Shown here piece after piece: positions 8,863 through 17,831 of a stretch of 64,000 nt of DNA (the stretch's first letter is position 1; each line of letters opens with the position of its first letter). Location of the stretch: NCBI RefSeq assembly GCF_902498065.1, contig NZ_CABVIR010000004.1:451126-515125 (forward strand), read 5' to 3'. A program made the translations under genes and the position numbers. Below the pieces are notes generated by a model. That model searched no databases. It saw only the letters and a list, made by a program, of their open reading frames with translations, and had not been told where the DNA came from. The DNA comes from Pseudomonas fluorescens. GTDB taxonomy: Bacteria > Pseudomonadota > Gammaproteobacteria > Pseudomonadales > Pseudomonadaceae.

Positions 8863-9525
8863 ATGGAATTTAGCAGCGGCTTCTTGCTGAGCCTTTCTCT
8901 GTGCCTGGACATCGGCGTGGCCAACATCGCGATGATCACCTTGGCGATGCAACGCGGCTATTTTCAAGGCTTTGCCCTGGGGTTGGGGACGTGTGTCGGC
9001 GACTTGATTTATGCGGTGCTGGCACTGGCCGGCATGACTGTTTTGCTGCAATACGAAACCGTGCGCTGGGTGTTGTGGATCGGCGGTTCGGTGTTGCTGG
9101 TGTACTTCGCGGCGAAGATGATCTATTCGGCGATTCACCACGAAGCCGTATTGGCGCAGACCGCTGAAGTGGGTCACAACTCGCACCGTAAAGAGTTTTT
9201 CCGCGGGATCTTTCTCGCTATGTCGTCACCCAGCGCCATTCTCTGGTTCGCGGCGGTGGGCGGTACGTTGATCGCGCGTTCCGGCGGTGGCGGGGCGCTC
9301 AGCTCGGCACTCTTCCTTGGCGGCTTCCTCTGCGCCGGGTTGCTGTGGTCCGCCGGCCTGTGCTTCGCCGCGAGCCATGGCGGCAAGTTGCTCGGCGACA
9401 AACTGCTGCGTTATTCCTACATGGCATCGGCGGCGATCTTCTGCTATTTCGCGGTGTACGTGATTCTATCGGGCTACAACGAGTTTGTAGGCGCGGGTGC
9501 TGTCGATGCGCTGCACAGCCTCTGA
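8863..9525 (+). CDS. LysE/RhtB-family amino-acid exporter
   Basis: About 220 residues with six predicted membrane helices. The N-terminal helix LLSLSLCLDIGVANIAMI and the following GLGTCVGDLIYAVLALAG loop are typical of LysE/RhtB. It would export an amino acid or analogue across the inner membrane; the substrate is unknown. The ATG at 8863 follows GAAGGAT by nine bases; a TTG directly before it is less likely. It is divergent from alaC, so export of an amino acid related to alanine metabolism is possible but unproven. Confidence 0.82.
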   Translation: MEFSSGFLLSLSLCLDIGVANIAMITLAMQRGYFQGFALGLGTCVGDLIYAVLALAGMTVLLQYETVRWVLWIGGSVLLVYFAAKMIYSAIHHEAVLAQTAEVGHNSHRKEFFRGIFLAMSSPSAILWFAAVGGTLIARSGGGGALSSALFLGGFLCAGLLWSAGLCFAASHGGKLLGDKLLRYSYMASAAIFCYFAVYVILSGYNEFVGAGAVDALHSL

Positions 9526-9592
9526 CTGGGCTAATCGGGTTTGGCTTCTATACTCCCAGCCGAACCCACTTTTTTGATCCAGGAGTCGAGTC

Positions 9593-10078
9593 ATGGATGA
9601 GCAATCAGGCGTAAAACCGGACGAGCCACGTTTTGAACACGGGCACTTTCTGCTCATTGCGGGGCTTGGTGGTCGATTTACCGCAGCTACAACCAAAGCG
9701 ATTCCCGACCTTTGGGAGAAATTCATTCCCGAGATTGGCAAGATTCCCGGTCAAAAAAGCGAAGTGACCTACGGCATCTGCTGTAATCCTGATGGCAAGG
9801 GCGGCTTCGAATACATTGCCGGTGTCGAGATCGACAAACTCGACGACCTCCCCGAGAAGTACCGCTGGGTCGAGGTTCAACCCCAACATTATGCGGTGTT
9901 CGAGCACAAAGGCTCGCTGGACCAGTTACCCGAGACGTTTCAGTACATCTGGAAAACCTGGTTGCCGCAGTCCGGTAAAGAGGCCGCAGACGCCCCGGAA
10001 TTCGAACGCTACAGCGAAGACTTCAACCCGAAGCTCAACACCGGCAAGCTGGAAATCTGGCTTCCACTCAAGTCGTAA
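9593..10078 (+). CDS. GyrI-like / AraC effector-binding domain protein
   Basis: A 161-residue stand-alone small-molecule-binding domain (GyrI-like). The features seen are GLGGRFTAATTKAIPDLWEKFIP at the N-terminus, YGICCNPDGKGGFEYIAGVEID in the middle, and the C-terminal FERYSEDFNP followed by EIWLPLK, the usual end of the fold. There is no DNA-binding domain. Relatives bind drugs or hydrolyse cyclopropanone-type ligands; the role here is unknown. AGGAGTCGAGTC precedes the ATG. Confidence 0.8.
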   Translation: MDEQSGVKPDEPRFEHGHFLLIAGLGGRFTAATTKAIPDLWEKFIPEIGKIPGQKSEVTYGICCNPDGKGGFEYIAGVEIDKLDDLPEKYRWVEVQPQHYAVFEHKGSLDQLPETFQYIWKTWLPQSGKEAADAPEFERYSEDFNPKLNTGKLEIWLPLKS

Positions 10079-10338
10079 TGAGACGAGCCCGCGACGGGCA
10101 CTTAACGGTGTCCGTCCAAAGCTGTCGTTGAGCCCTCGCATCCCCCCCGCACACCGTCCGTTCCGTTCGTTCTATACGCCGTCTTAATACCGCGGCCCCC
10201 AATCAGTGTCCGTCCTTGATACCCCCTCTCTTAACCTGCACGGCGCAGATAAGAGCGCGTATTCAGTGCGTTTTTTGCTCTGGCGCGCTCTACCGGGACC
10301 CGATTGCGGGTGCCTTCGTTTAGTCAGGGGGAGCTGTC

Positions 10339-10437
10339 TTGTTAACACTCGAGTTCATTTACATCGCCAGCGGCCTGTGTGCCGCCCTGTTGTTCGCCTA
10401 CCTGGGTTACGCCCTTATCCGTGCAGAGAAATTCTGA
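10339..10437 (+). CDS. kdpF: K+-transporting ATPase small subunit KdpF
   Basis: A 32-residue single-span membrane peptide starting at TTG, five to six bases after GGGGGAG. After a hydrophobic helix it ends in GYALIRAEKF, which closely resembles the end of E. coli KdpF (YALINAEAF). KdpF is a lipid-like stabiliser of the KdpABC complex. It is the first gene of the kdp operon here. Confidence 0.75.
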   Translation: MLTLEFIYIASGLCAALLFAYLGYALIRAEKF

Positions 10438-10507
10438 TGGCCGCAGTCATTGCGGCACAGGCGTTTTTATTCGCCCGCCAGGGCGGTCTTGAGAAAGGAA
10501 ACCGGCA

Positions 10508-10591
10508 ATGTACGACCTGATTTTCATGGGGGTTAGCGTGGTGTTTTTTGCTGCGACAGCCATGGTCATCGTCGCCATGGGCAAGATTTGA
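10508..10591 (+). CDS. Small membrane peptide between kdpF and kdpA
   Basis: A 27-residue frame (starts MYDLIFMG, ends VAMGKI) preceded by GAAAGGAAACCGGCA and followed 13 bases later by kdpA. It is almost wholly hydrophobic, one predicted helix. I know of no function. Its position in the operon, good ribosome-binding site and lack of low-complexity sequence suggest it is translated. It could be a second KdpF-like accessory peptide. Confidence 0.5.
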   Translation: MYDLIFMGVSVVFFAATAMVIVAMGKI

Positions 10592-10604
10592 ACGGAGCAT
10601 CGAC

Positions 10605-12311
10605 ATGTTGAGCACTATGCTGGAATTTGCGGTGATTCTCGGGTTGATGACCGGGCTCGCCGTTTTGATGGGGAAGTGGCTGACGCGGGTATTCACCGGG
10701 CGAAAGCATGCCTTGGCGGAGCGCGCCACTTATCGTTTGCTGGGGATCGATTCGACCGAAACCATGGGCTGGGCGCGTTACGGCTCGGCCCTGTTGTTGT
10801 CGAACGCGGCGATGATGTTGCTGGGTTACATCGTGTTGCGCCTGCAAGGTTTCATGCCGCTCAACCCCTTGGGGCTGGGCGCGCAAACACCGGATCTGGC
10901 GTTCAATACCGCGGCGTCGTTTATCACCAACACCAACTGGCAGGCGTATTCAGGTGAAACCAGCCTGTCCAACTTCAGCCAGATGGCGGTCATTACCTTC
11001 CTGATGTTCGTCGGCGCAACAGCGGGCGTTGTGGCGGCGGCGGGGTTTATTCGCGGCCTCAGTCGGTCGAATTCCGCTGACATCGGAAACTACTGGGTGG
11101 ACTTCACCCGTACGCTGTACCGAGTGATGCTGCCGCTGTGTTTCGGCTTGGCGCTGGTGTATGTCTGGCAAGGCATGCCCCAAACCCTCAACTCCCAGGC
11201 CCTTGCCTCCACGCTGGAAGGCGCGCAGCAGCAATTGATTGTCGGCGCGGTGGCGAGCTTTGAATCCATCAAGCACATCGGCACCAACGGCGGTGGCTTC
11301 TTCAGCATGAACGCCGCGCACCCGTTCGAAAACCCGACGCCGCTGACGAACATGCTGCACATCCTCAGCATGCTGCTGATCCCGTCAGCGCTGACGTACA
11401 CCTTCGGCAGCATGCTGATGCGTCGGCGTCAGGGCTGGGTGTTCTTTGGCACATTCCTGGTGATGTTCGTCGGCTTTCTGAGCATCGTTTACACCGCCGA
11501 ACAAAGTGGCAACCCGCTGCTGACCCGAGTGGGCGCGGATCAGGTGCTGTCGGCCACCCAGAGTGGCGGCAACATGGAAGGCAAGGAACTGCGCTTCGGG
11601 ATTGCCGACACCAGCCTGTTCGTGACCACCACCACCGGCGCCACCACCGGCTCGGTGAATGCCATGCATGACTCGCTGACGCCCATGGGCGGCTTCGTAC
11701 CGCTGGCGCAGATGATGCTCAACTGCGTGTTCGGTGGCGACGGCGTGGGCTTTATCAACCTGATCCAGTACGCCCTGCTGACAGTGTTTCTGGTGGGCAT
11801 GATGATCGGTCGCAGCCCGGAGTTTCTCGGCAAGAAGATCGAGGCCCGGGAGATCAAGCTGGTCATGCTCTCGGTGTTGGCACACCCGGTCTGCATTCTC
11901 GGCTTCACTGCCCTGGCGGCGCTCTGGCCCGACACCCTCAACAGTCTCAACAACCAGGGGCCCCATGGCTTCAGCGAGGTGCTGTATGCCTACACCTCGG
12001 GCACGGCCAACAACGGTTCGGCATTCGCCGGATTGAACGCCAATACGCCGTTCTTCAACACCACCATCGGTCTTGCCATGTTGCTCGGACGATTCTTCAC
12101 GATGCTGCCGATGCTCGCGGTCGCGGGTTCCCTGGCGATGAAAAAGAACATCCCGGCCGGTGCCGGCACTATCCCGACGGCCACACCGCTGTTCATGTTT
12201 CTGGTGGTGTTCGTGGTGTTGGTGGTGGGCGGCCTGACTTTCCTGCCGGCGCTCGCGCTCGGCCCGCTGGTTGAGCAACTGCAGTTGCTGACCGGCCAGA
12301 CCTATAAGTGA
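10605..12311 (+). CDS. kdpA: K+-transporting ATPase, K+-channel-like subunit A
   Basis: The 568-residue membrane subunit that selects and conducts K+, a member of the superfamily of K+ transporters. Selectivity-loop-like segments are visible: TSFITNTNWQAYSGE, KHIGTNGGGFFSMNAAHPFENP, then GNNGSAF-type ANNGSAFAGL. The start is the internal ATG (MLSTMLEF) after GAGCATCG, giving the normal KdpA length. Uptake is driven by KdpB. The next gene is kdpC instead of the usual kdpB. Confidence 0.95.
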   Translation: MLSTMLEFAVILGLMTGLAVLMGKWLTRVFTGRKHALAERATYRLLGIDSTETMGWARYGSALLLSNAAMMLLGYIVLRLQGFMPLNPLGLGAQTPDLAFNTAASFITNTNWQAYSGETSLSNFSQMAVITFLMFVGATAGVVAAAGFIRGLSRSNSADIGNYWVDFTRTLYRVMLPLCFGLALVYVWQGMPQTLNSQALASTLEGAQQQLIVGAVASFESIKHIGTNGGGFFSMNAAHPFENPTPLTNMLHILSMLLIPSALTYTFGSMLMRRRQGWVFFGTFLVMFVGFLSIVYTAEQSGNPLLTRVGADQVLSATQSGGNMEGKELRFGIADTSLFVTTTTGATTGSVNAMHDSLTPMGGFVPLAQMMLNCVFGGDGVGFINLIQYALLTVFLVGMMIGRSPEFLGKKIEAREIKLVMLSVLAHPVCILGFTALAALWPDTLNSLNNQGPHGFSEVLYAYTSGTANNGSAFAGLNANTPFFNTTIGLAMLLGRFFTMLPMLAVAGSLAMKKNIPAGAGTIPTATPLFMFLVVFVVLVVGGLTFLPALALGPLVEQLQLLTGQTYK

Positions 12312-12321
12312 GGGGGCTGTG

Positions 12322-13017
12322 ATGACTCAAGTACAAACCCAAACCAAGATGCGATTTCTGTTTGTCGGCCTGTTGCGCCCGGTGCTGATTTCGGCGGCGT
12401 TCTTCATGTTGTTGACCGGGTTGGCGTATCCGTTGTTCACCACGCTGGTGGCCAACGTGCTGTTCCCGTTTCAGGCCAGGGGCAGTCTGGTTGAACGGGA
12501 CGGGTTGGTGATCGGTTCGGCGGTGATCGGCCAGCATTTCACTCGCCCCGAGTATTTTCAGGGGCGTCCGAGCATGACCCTCGGCGCCGACCCACTGGAC
12601 CCGAGCAAGAGCGTGGCACAGCCATACAACGCCGGTTCCAGTGGCGCCAGCAACCTTGGCCCGACCAGCCAGAAGTTGATCGACGCCGTGGCCCTGCGTG
12701 TCGAAACCTACCGCCAGCAGAACGGCCTGGCAGCCGATGCACAGGTGCCGGTGGACGCGGTCACCGCGTCGGCATCCGGCCTGGACCCGCACATCTCGGT
12801 GGCCAACGCACAGATTCAGGCGTCGCGCGTCGCACGCCTGCGTCACTTGCCGCAAGCCGATCTGTTGAAACTGGTGAACGCCCACACCGAGCAACGCACC
12901 TTTGGCTTGCTCGGCGAGCCCCGGGTCAATGTGCTGCAACTCAACCTCGCGCTGGATGCCTTGACGCCTGTGCATCAGCCATCCCTTGCGGCCAGTGAAC
13001 AAGAGAAACAACCATGA
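12322..13017 (+). CDS. kdpC: K+-transporting ATPase subunit C
   Basis: A 231-residue subunit with one N-terminal membrane helix (LISAAFFMLLTGLAYPLFTT) and a periplasmic domain. It carries KdpC motifs GSAVIGQHFTRPEYFQGRPS, GASNLGPTS, VTASASGLDPHIS and VNVLQLNLALD. It stabilises the KdpAB complex and raises ATP affinity. It lies 10 bases after kdpA and overlaps kdpB by ATGA, so it is translated as part of the operon but in an inverted order compared with kdpABC. Confidence 0.95.
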   Translation: MTQVQTQTKMRFLFVGLLRPVLISAAFFMLLTGLAYPLFTTLVANVLFPFQARGSLVERDGLVIGSAVIGQHFTRPEYFQGRPSMTLGADPLDPSKSVAQPYNAGSSGASNLGPTSQKLIDAVALRVETYRQQNGLAADAQVPVDAVTASASGLDPHISVANAQIQASRVARLRHLPQADLLKLVNAHTEQRTFGLLGEPRVNVLQLNLALDALTPVHQPSLAASEQEKQP

Positions 13018-15083
13018 GTAAGCAAGCTCGTTTGCCTTTGTTTGACCGTGGGTTGTTGCTCACGGCGTGCCTGGATGCTTTCAAAAAACTGCTACCCCAG
13101 GCGCAGTGGAAGAACCCGGTGATGTTTGTGGTGTACCTGGGCAGCATCCTCACCACGCTGTTGTGGGTGCAATCACTGGTCGGCAAGGGAGAAGCCCCCA
13201 GTGGTTTCATTCTCAGCATCACGCTGTGGCTGTGGTTCACCGTGCTGTTTGCCAACTTCGCCGAAGCCCTGGCCGAGGGCCGCAGTCGGGCCCAGGCGGC
13301 CAGCCTGCGCGGGATGAAGCGCCAGACCCTGGCCAAGCTGTTGCAGCAACCCCGCCACGGTTCCGCCTGGCGGCCAGTGCCTTCCAGTGAACTGCTCAAG
13401 GACGCCGTGGTGTTGATCGAGGCGGGCGATCTGGTGCCCCTCGACGGCGTGGTGATCGAAGGCGTGGCGTCGGTGGATGAAAGCGCGATTACCGGGGAAT
13501 CGGCACCGGTGATTCGCGAGGCGGGCGGCGACTTTTCATCGGTCACCGGGGGCACAAAAGTGCTGTCGGACTGGCTGGTGGTGCGCATCAGCGTCAATCC
13601 CGGCGAGTCGTTTCTGGATCGCATGATTTCCATGGTCGAATCCGCGAAACGCCAGAAGACGCCCAACGAAGTGGCTCTGACCATTCTGTTGGTCGGCCTG
13701 ACCTTTCTGTTTTTGCTGGTGATCGTGACCCTGGGCCCGTACTCGTTGTTCGCGGTGGGCATGAGCGGCGGCGACGTGGTCAGCGCAACGGTGCTGGTGG
13801 CGCTGCTGGTCTGTCTGATCCCTACGACCATTGGTGGTCTGCTGTCGGCGATTGGTGTGGCGGGCATGAGCCGGATGATGTCGGCCAATGTCATTGCCAC
13901 TTCCGGGCGAGCCGTGGAAGCGGCGGGTGACGTTGACGTCCTGCTGCTGGACAAGACCGGCACCATTACTTTGGGTAATCGCCAGGCCAGCGTTTTTCTG
14001 CCCGCGCCGGGCGTCAAGGAATCGGAACTGGCGGACGCTGCGCAACTGGCCTCGCTGGCCGACGAAACACCGGAAGGCCGCAGTATCGTGGTGCTCGCCA
14101 AGCAGAAGTTCGACCTGCGGGCGCGGGACCTCAATGCCTTGGGGGCGAGCTTCGTGCACTTCACCGCGCAAACCCGCATGAGCGGCGTCGATCTGGCCGG
14201 TGGCCGGCGCATCCGCAAGGGCGCGGCAGATGCCATTCGCCAGCACATCGAGGCGCTGGGCGGCAGCTTTCCGCCGGGATTGCAGATTAAGGTCGATGAA
14301 GTCTCGCGCCGTGGCAGTACGCCGCTGGTCGTGTGCGAGGGTGAACAGGCATTGGGCGTGGTCGAGCTCAAGGACGTGGTCAAGGGGGGCATCAAGGAGC
14401 GCTTTGCCGAACTGCGGCGCATGGGGATCAAGACGGTCATGATCACCGGCGACAACCGCCTGACGGCGGCAGCGATTGCCGTGGAAGCCGGGGTTGACGA
14501 CTTTCTCGCCGAGGCCCGGCCGGAAGACAAGCTGCAACTGATCCGCGACTACCAGGCGCAGGGCAAGCTGGTGGCGATGACCGGCGACGGCACCAACGAT
14601 GCGCCGGCACTGGCCCAGGCGGACGTGGCAGTGGCCATGAACAGTGGGACTCAGGCCGCCAAGGAAGCGGGCAACATGGTCGATCTGGACAGCAACCCGA
14701 CCAAGTTGATCGAGGTGGTTGAAGTCGGCAAGCAGATGCTCATGACGCGCGGTGCGTTGACCACCTTCAGCGTGGCCAACGATGTGGCCAAGTATTTTGC
14801 TATCGTACCGGCCGCATTCGTCGCGACCTATCCGCAACTGGGTGCCCTGAACGTGATGCACTTGAGCAGCCCGAACTCGGCGATTCTCAGCGCGGTGATC
14901 TTCAATGCCCTGATCATCGTGTTTCTGATCCCGCTGGCGCTCAAGGGTGTGACCTACCGAGCCATCGGCGCGGCGGCGTTGCTCAATCGCAACCTGCTGA
15001 TCTATGGCCTCGGTGGTGTGCTGGTGCCGTTCGCGGGGATCAAGGTGATCGACATGCTGTTGGCCGGGCTTGGCCTGGTTTGA
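13014..15083 (+). CDS. kdpB: K+-transporting P-type ATPase subunit B
   Basis: The 689-residue catalytic subunit. It shows the P-type ATPase motifs in order: actuator ITGESAPV near 164, phosphorylation site DKTGT near 313 (the phosphorylated Asp), nucleotide domain KGAADAI near 402, and hinge MTGDGTNDAPALAQADVAVAM near 520. It hydrolyses ATP to move K+ through KdpA. Its start overlaps the kdpC stop by four bases. Confidence 0.96.
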   Translation: MSKQARLPLFDRGLLLTACLDAFKKLLPQAQWKNPVMFVVYLGSILTTLLWVQSLVGKGEAPSGFILSITLWLWFTVLFANFAEALAEGRSRAQAASLRGMKRQTLAKLLQQPRHGSAWRPVPSSELLKDAVVLIEAGDLVPLDGVVIEGVASVDESAITGESAPVIREAGGDFSSVTGGTKVLSDWLVVRISVNPGESFLDRMISMVESAKRQKTPNEVALTILLVGLTFLFLLVIVTLGPYSLFAVGMSGGDVVSATVLVALLVCLIPTTIGGLLSAIGVAGMSRMMSANVIATSGRAVEAAGDVDVLLLDKTGTITLGNRQASVFLPAPGVKESELADAAQLASLADETPEGRSIVVLAKQKFDLRARDLNALGASFVHFTAQTRMSGVDLAGGRRIRKGAADAIRQHIEALGGSFPPGLQIKVDEVSRRGSTPLVVCEGEQALGVVELKDVVKGGIKERFAELRRMGIKTVMITGDNRLTAAAIAVEAGVDDFLAEARPEDKLQLIRDYQAQGKLVAMTGDGTNDAPALAQADVAVAMNSGTQAAKEAGNMVDLDSNPTKLIEVVEVGKQMLMTRGALTTFSVANDVAKYFAIVPAAFVATYPQLGALNVMHLSSPNSAILSAVIFNALIIVFLIPLALKGVTYRAIGAAALLNRNLLIYGLGGVLVPFAGIKVIDMLLAGLGLV

Positions 15084-15094
15084 AAGGACTGACT

Positions 15095-15120
15095 GCACGG
15101 CGCCCTCTGTGGCGCCGTGC
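15095..15120. other. Perfect 10-bp hairpin between kdpB and kdpD
   Basis: GCACGGCGCC (15095-15104) and GGCGCCGTGC (15111-15120) pair perfectly across the loop CTCTGT. There is no T-tract, so it is not a simple Rho-independent terminator. It could lower kdpDE expression relative to the pump genes or act as an mRNA processing or stability barrier. Confidence 0.6.
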
Positions 15121-15137
15121 CGTTGAAAAGGATTGCC

Positions 15138-17831
15138 ATGCTCGTAACTGATACGTTCACCGCTTCGCGTGACGGCCGCCCTGATCCCGACGCGCTGCTG
15201 GAGAAGCTGCAACAAGACGAACAGGCCGCCTTGCGCGGCAAATTGCGCATCTATTTCGGCTCCAATGCAGGGGTGGGGAAAACCTGCGCCATGCTCACCG
15301 CGGCCCAGCGCGAAGTGGCCCAGGGCCGTGACCTGGTGGCGGGCGTGGTCGAAACCCATGGCCGTCGGGAAACCGCGGAACTGCTTAGCGGTCTGGAACT
15401 GCTGCCGCGCTACAACGTGATGCACCGCGAGTGTGCCCTCAGCGAGTTCGATCTGGATGCCGCGCTGGCGCGACGTCCGGCGGTGCTGCTGGTGGATGAA
15501 CTGGCTCACAGCAATGTTCCCGGTTCGCGTCACCCCAAACGCTGGCAGGATGTTGAAGAACTGCTGCGTGCCGGCATCGACGTCTGGACCACCCTCAATG
15601 TCCAGCACCTGGAAAGTCTCAACGATATCGTCAGCGGGATCATCGGCATCCGGGTGCGCGAGACCGTGCCCGATCATCTGTTCGACGATGCCCATGAAGT
15701 GGTGGTGATCGACCTGCCGCCCGATGACCTGCTGCGCCGTCTCAAGGAGGGCAAGGTCTACTTGCCGCCTCAGGCCGAGCGTGCGTCCCGGCATTTCTTT
15801 CGCAAAGGCAACTTGCTGGCCTTGCGCGAACTGGCGCTGCGGCGTACTGCCGATCGCGTCGATGCACAGATGCGCGACTATCGCCGCGAGCGGTCCATCA
15901 ACACGGTTTGGCCCGCGCGCGAGCGTTTACTGGTGGGCGTAGCGGGTTACCCTTCGGATGAGCGTCTGGTGCGGGAAGCGGCGCGTCTGGCGCAAAAGCT
16001 TGAAGCGGACTGGATTGTCGTCCATGTGCCTTCGGTTCAGCGCCGTGAAGCGGGGGCGAACCGCTATGCCGCCGCCATGAAAACCCTCGCGCTGGCCGCT
16101 GAATTCGGCGCCGACACGGCCACGCCGTCAGGCATGGACGTGGCCGAGACCCTGGTGGCGTTTGCCCGTGAACATAACGCCAACCGCCTGGTGCTCGGGC
16201 ATTACCCGCGCAAGGTTTGGCAATTCTGGCATCAGTCGATCAGTGACCGTATCAGCCGTCGTCACCCCGAGATCGATCAGATTGTCATCGCTCATGGCCC
16301 GTTGCCCGTCGTGGTAGCGGTTGCGCTGAACACCGATGCAGCGTTGCCGCCGAGCAGGGCTCCGGCGTATCTGTGGGCCAGCCTTGCCTGTTTTTCCGCC
16401 ACGGCGGTGGCCGCCTTGTTGCTGCAGGTGTTTGATCTGGCCAACGTGGTCATGCTGTTTCTGCTCACCGTGGTGTTGGTCGCCCTGCGTTACGGGCGCG
16501 GGCCGGGTGTCTGGGCGGCGATGCTGGCGGTGCTGTGTTTTGATTTCTTCTTCGTCCAGCCACGCTGGTCGTTCACGGTCAACGACACCCAATATTTCTT
16601 TACCTTCGCCCTGATGCTGGGGATTGCCTTGATCACCGGTCAACTGACGGCCCGCCTGCGTCACGAGGCGCGCACCGCTGCCGGCCGTGAGCGGCGCGCG
16701 ACGTCATTGGCAAGGTTGGCGCGCGACCTGTCGGCGGCGCTGACGGTGGAGCAGATCACCGAGGTGGCGCTGCGCACCTTCAGCGGCGTGTTTGAAGCGC
16801 GTGTCGGGTTGGCGCTGCCGGACGCTATAGACAATGTCCATTGCAGTGGCGCCGGGGCATTCCCGATCGATGAAAGCATTGCCCAATGGGTGTACGACCA
16901 CGGCCAACCCGCGGGTCAGGGCACCGATACGCTGGCAGCCTCTCAAGGACGCTATTTGCCGTTGAAGGCGCCGATGCGCGTACGTGGCGTGTTGGTGCTC
17001 GAACTGGCGGAACCCGAGCGATTGAGCGAGCCTGAAGAACAGCGTTTGCTCGAAGCGTGCATGAGCCAACTGGCGATCGCGCTGGAGCGGGTGCATTTCG
17101 TCGAAGTGGCGCAGAGCACTCTGGTGCAGATGGAGGGCGAGCGCATGCGCAATACGCTGCTGGCCGCGATCTCTCATGACCTGCGCACGCCGCTGACGAC
17201 CATTATCGGCGCGGCCGATGCGGCGACGCCCCATGCGCCGCCCGGACCGCTGACACAGTTGCTGGGCGGTATCCGCGATCAGGCCAGCTCCATGCAGCGG
17301 TTGATCGAAAACCTGCTGGACATGGCCCGGATGCAGGAGCGCGGGGTGCGCCTGAACCGGCAATGGCACTCGCTGGAGGAAATCGTCGGCAGCGCGTTGC
17401 GGCAACTGCGCGAGCCGTTGGCACGGCATGTCGTGCGCACAGCGCTGTCGCCGCAGTTGCCCTTGGTGGAAGTCGATGCGCTGTTGATCGAGCGCGTGCT
17501 GGTCAACCTGCTGGACAACGCCGCCAAGTACACCCCGGCCGGAACGCTGGTGCAGGTTGCCGCGCGGCAAGAGCAGGACAGCATTGTGCTGGAGGTGATC
17601 GACGCCGGCCCCGGTTGTCCTCAAGGCAGCACGCCGCAAAGCTTGTTCGAACCGTTCACGCGGGGTCAGCAGGAGTCGGCCGTGGCCGGCATCGGCCTTG
17701 GGCTGGCGCTGGCAAAACGCATTATCCAGGCCCATGGCGCAACCATCGAGGCGCAACCCCAGGCCACCTCGGGCATCCGCTTTGTCATCACTCTACCGGC
17801 GGGTCACCCGCCTTCCATGGAATCGCTATGA
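15138..17831 (+). CDS. kdpD: K+-responsive sensor histidine kinase KdpD
   Basis: About 897 residues. In order: the KdpD N-terminal ATP-binding domain with Walker A GSNAGVGKT near 41-49, a universal-stress-protein-like domain near 250-370, four close membrane helices (about 405-510), a GAF-like region, then HisKA with the phospho-acceptor in AAISHDLRTPLTTIIG and HATPase motifs LVNLLDNAAKYTP and GIGLGLALAKRI. It phosphorylates KdpE when K+ is scarce. The ATG at 15138 follows AAAGGATTGCC. Its stop overlaps kdpE by four bases. Confidence 0.95.
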   Translation: MLVTDTFTASRDGRPDPDALLEKLQQDEQAALRGKLRIYFGSNAGVGKTCAMLTAAQREVAQGRDLVAGVVETHGRRETAELLSGLELLPRYNVMHRECALSEFDLDAALARRPAVLLVDELAHSNVPGSRHPKRWQDVEELLRAGIDVWTTLNVQHLESLNDIVSGIIGIRVRETVPDHLFDDAHEVVVIDLPPDDLLRRLKEGKVYLPPQAERASRHFFRKGNLLALRELALRRTADRVDAQMRDYRRERSINTVWPARERLLVGVAGYPSDERLVREAARLAQKLEADWIVVHVPSVQRREAGANRYAAAMKTLALAAEFGADTATPSGMDVAETLVAFAREHNANRLVLGHYPRKVWQFWHQSISDRISRRHPEIDQIVIAHGPLPVVVAVALNTDAALPPSRAPAYLWASLACFSATAVAALLLQVFDLANVVMLFLLTVVLVALRYGRGPGVWAAMLAVLCFDFFFVQPRWSFTVNDTQYFFTFALMLGIALITGQLTARLRHEARTAAGRERRATSLARLARDLSAALTVEQITEVALRTFSGVFEARVGLALPDAIDNVHCSGAGAFPIDESIAQWVYDHGQPAGQGTDTLAASQGRYLPLKAPMRVRGVLVLELAEPERLSEPEEQRLLEACMSQLAIALERVHFVEVAQSTLVQMEGERMRNTLLAAISHDLRTPLTTIIGAADAATPHAPPGPLTQLLGGIRDQASSMQRLIENLLDMARMQERGVRLNRQWHSLEEIVGSALRQLREPLARHVVRTALSPQLPLVEVDALLIERVLVNLLDNAAKYTPAGTLVQVAARQEQDSIVLEVIDAGPGCPQGSTPQSLFEPFTRGQQESAVAGIGLGLALAKRIIQAHGATIEAQPQATSGIRFVITLPAGHPPSMESL

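Noticed and set aside
13536..15794. 752-residue minus-strand frame over kdpB and kdpD
   Set aside because: Antisense shadow of GC-rich coding sequence; its composition is His/Gln/Arg-rich and the plus-strand genes are certain.
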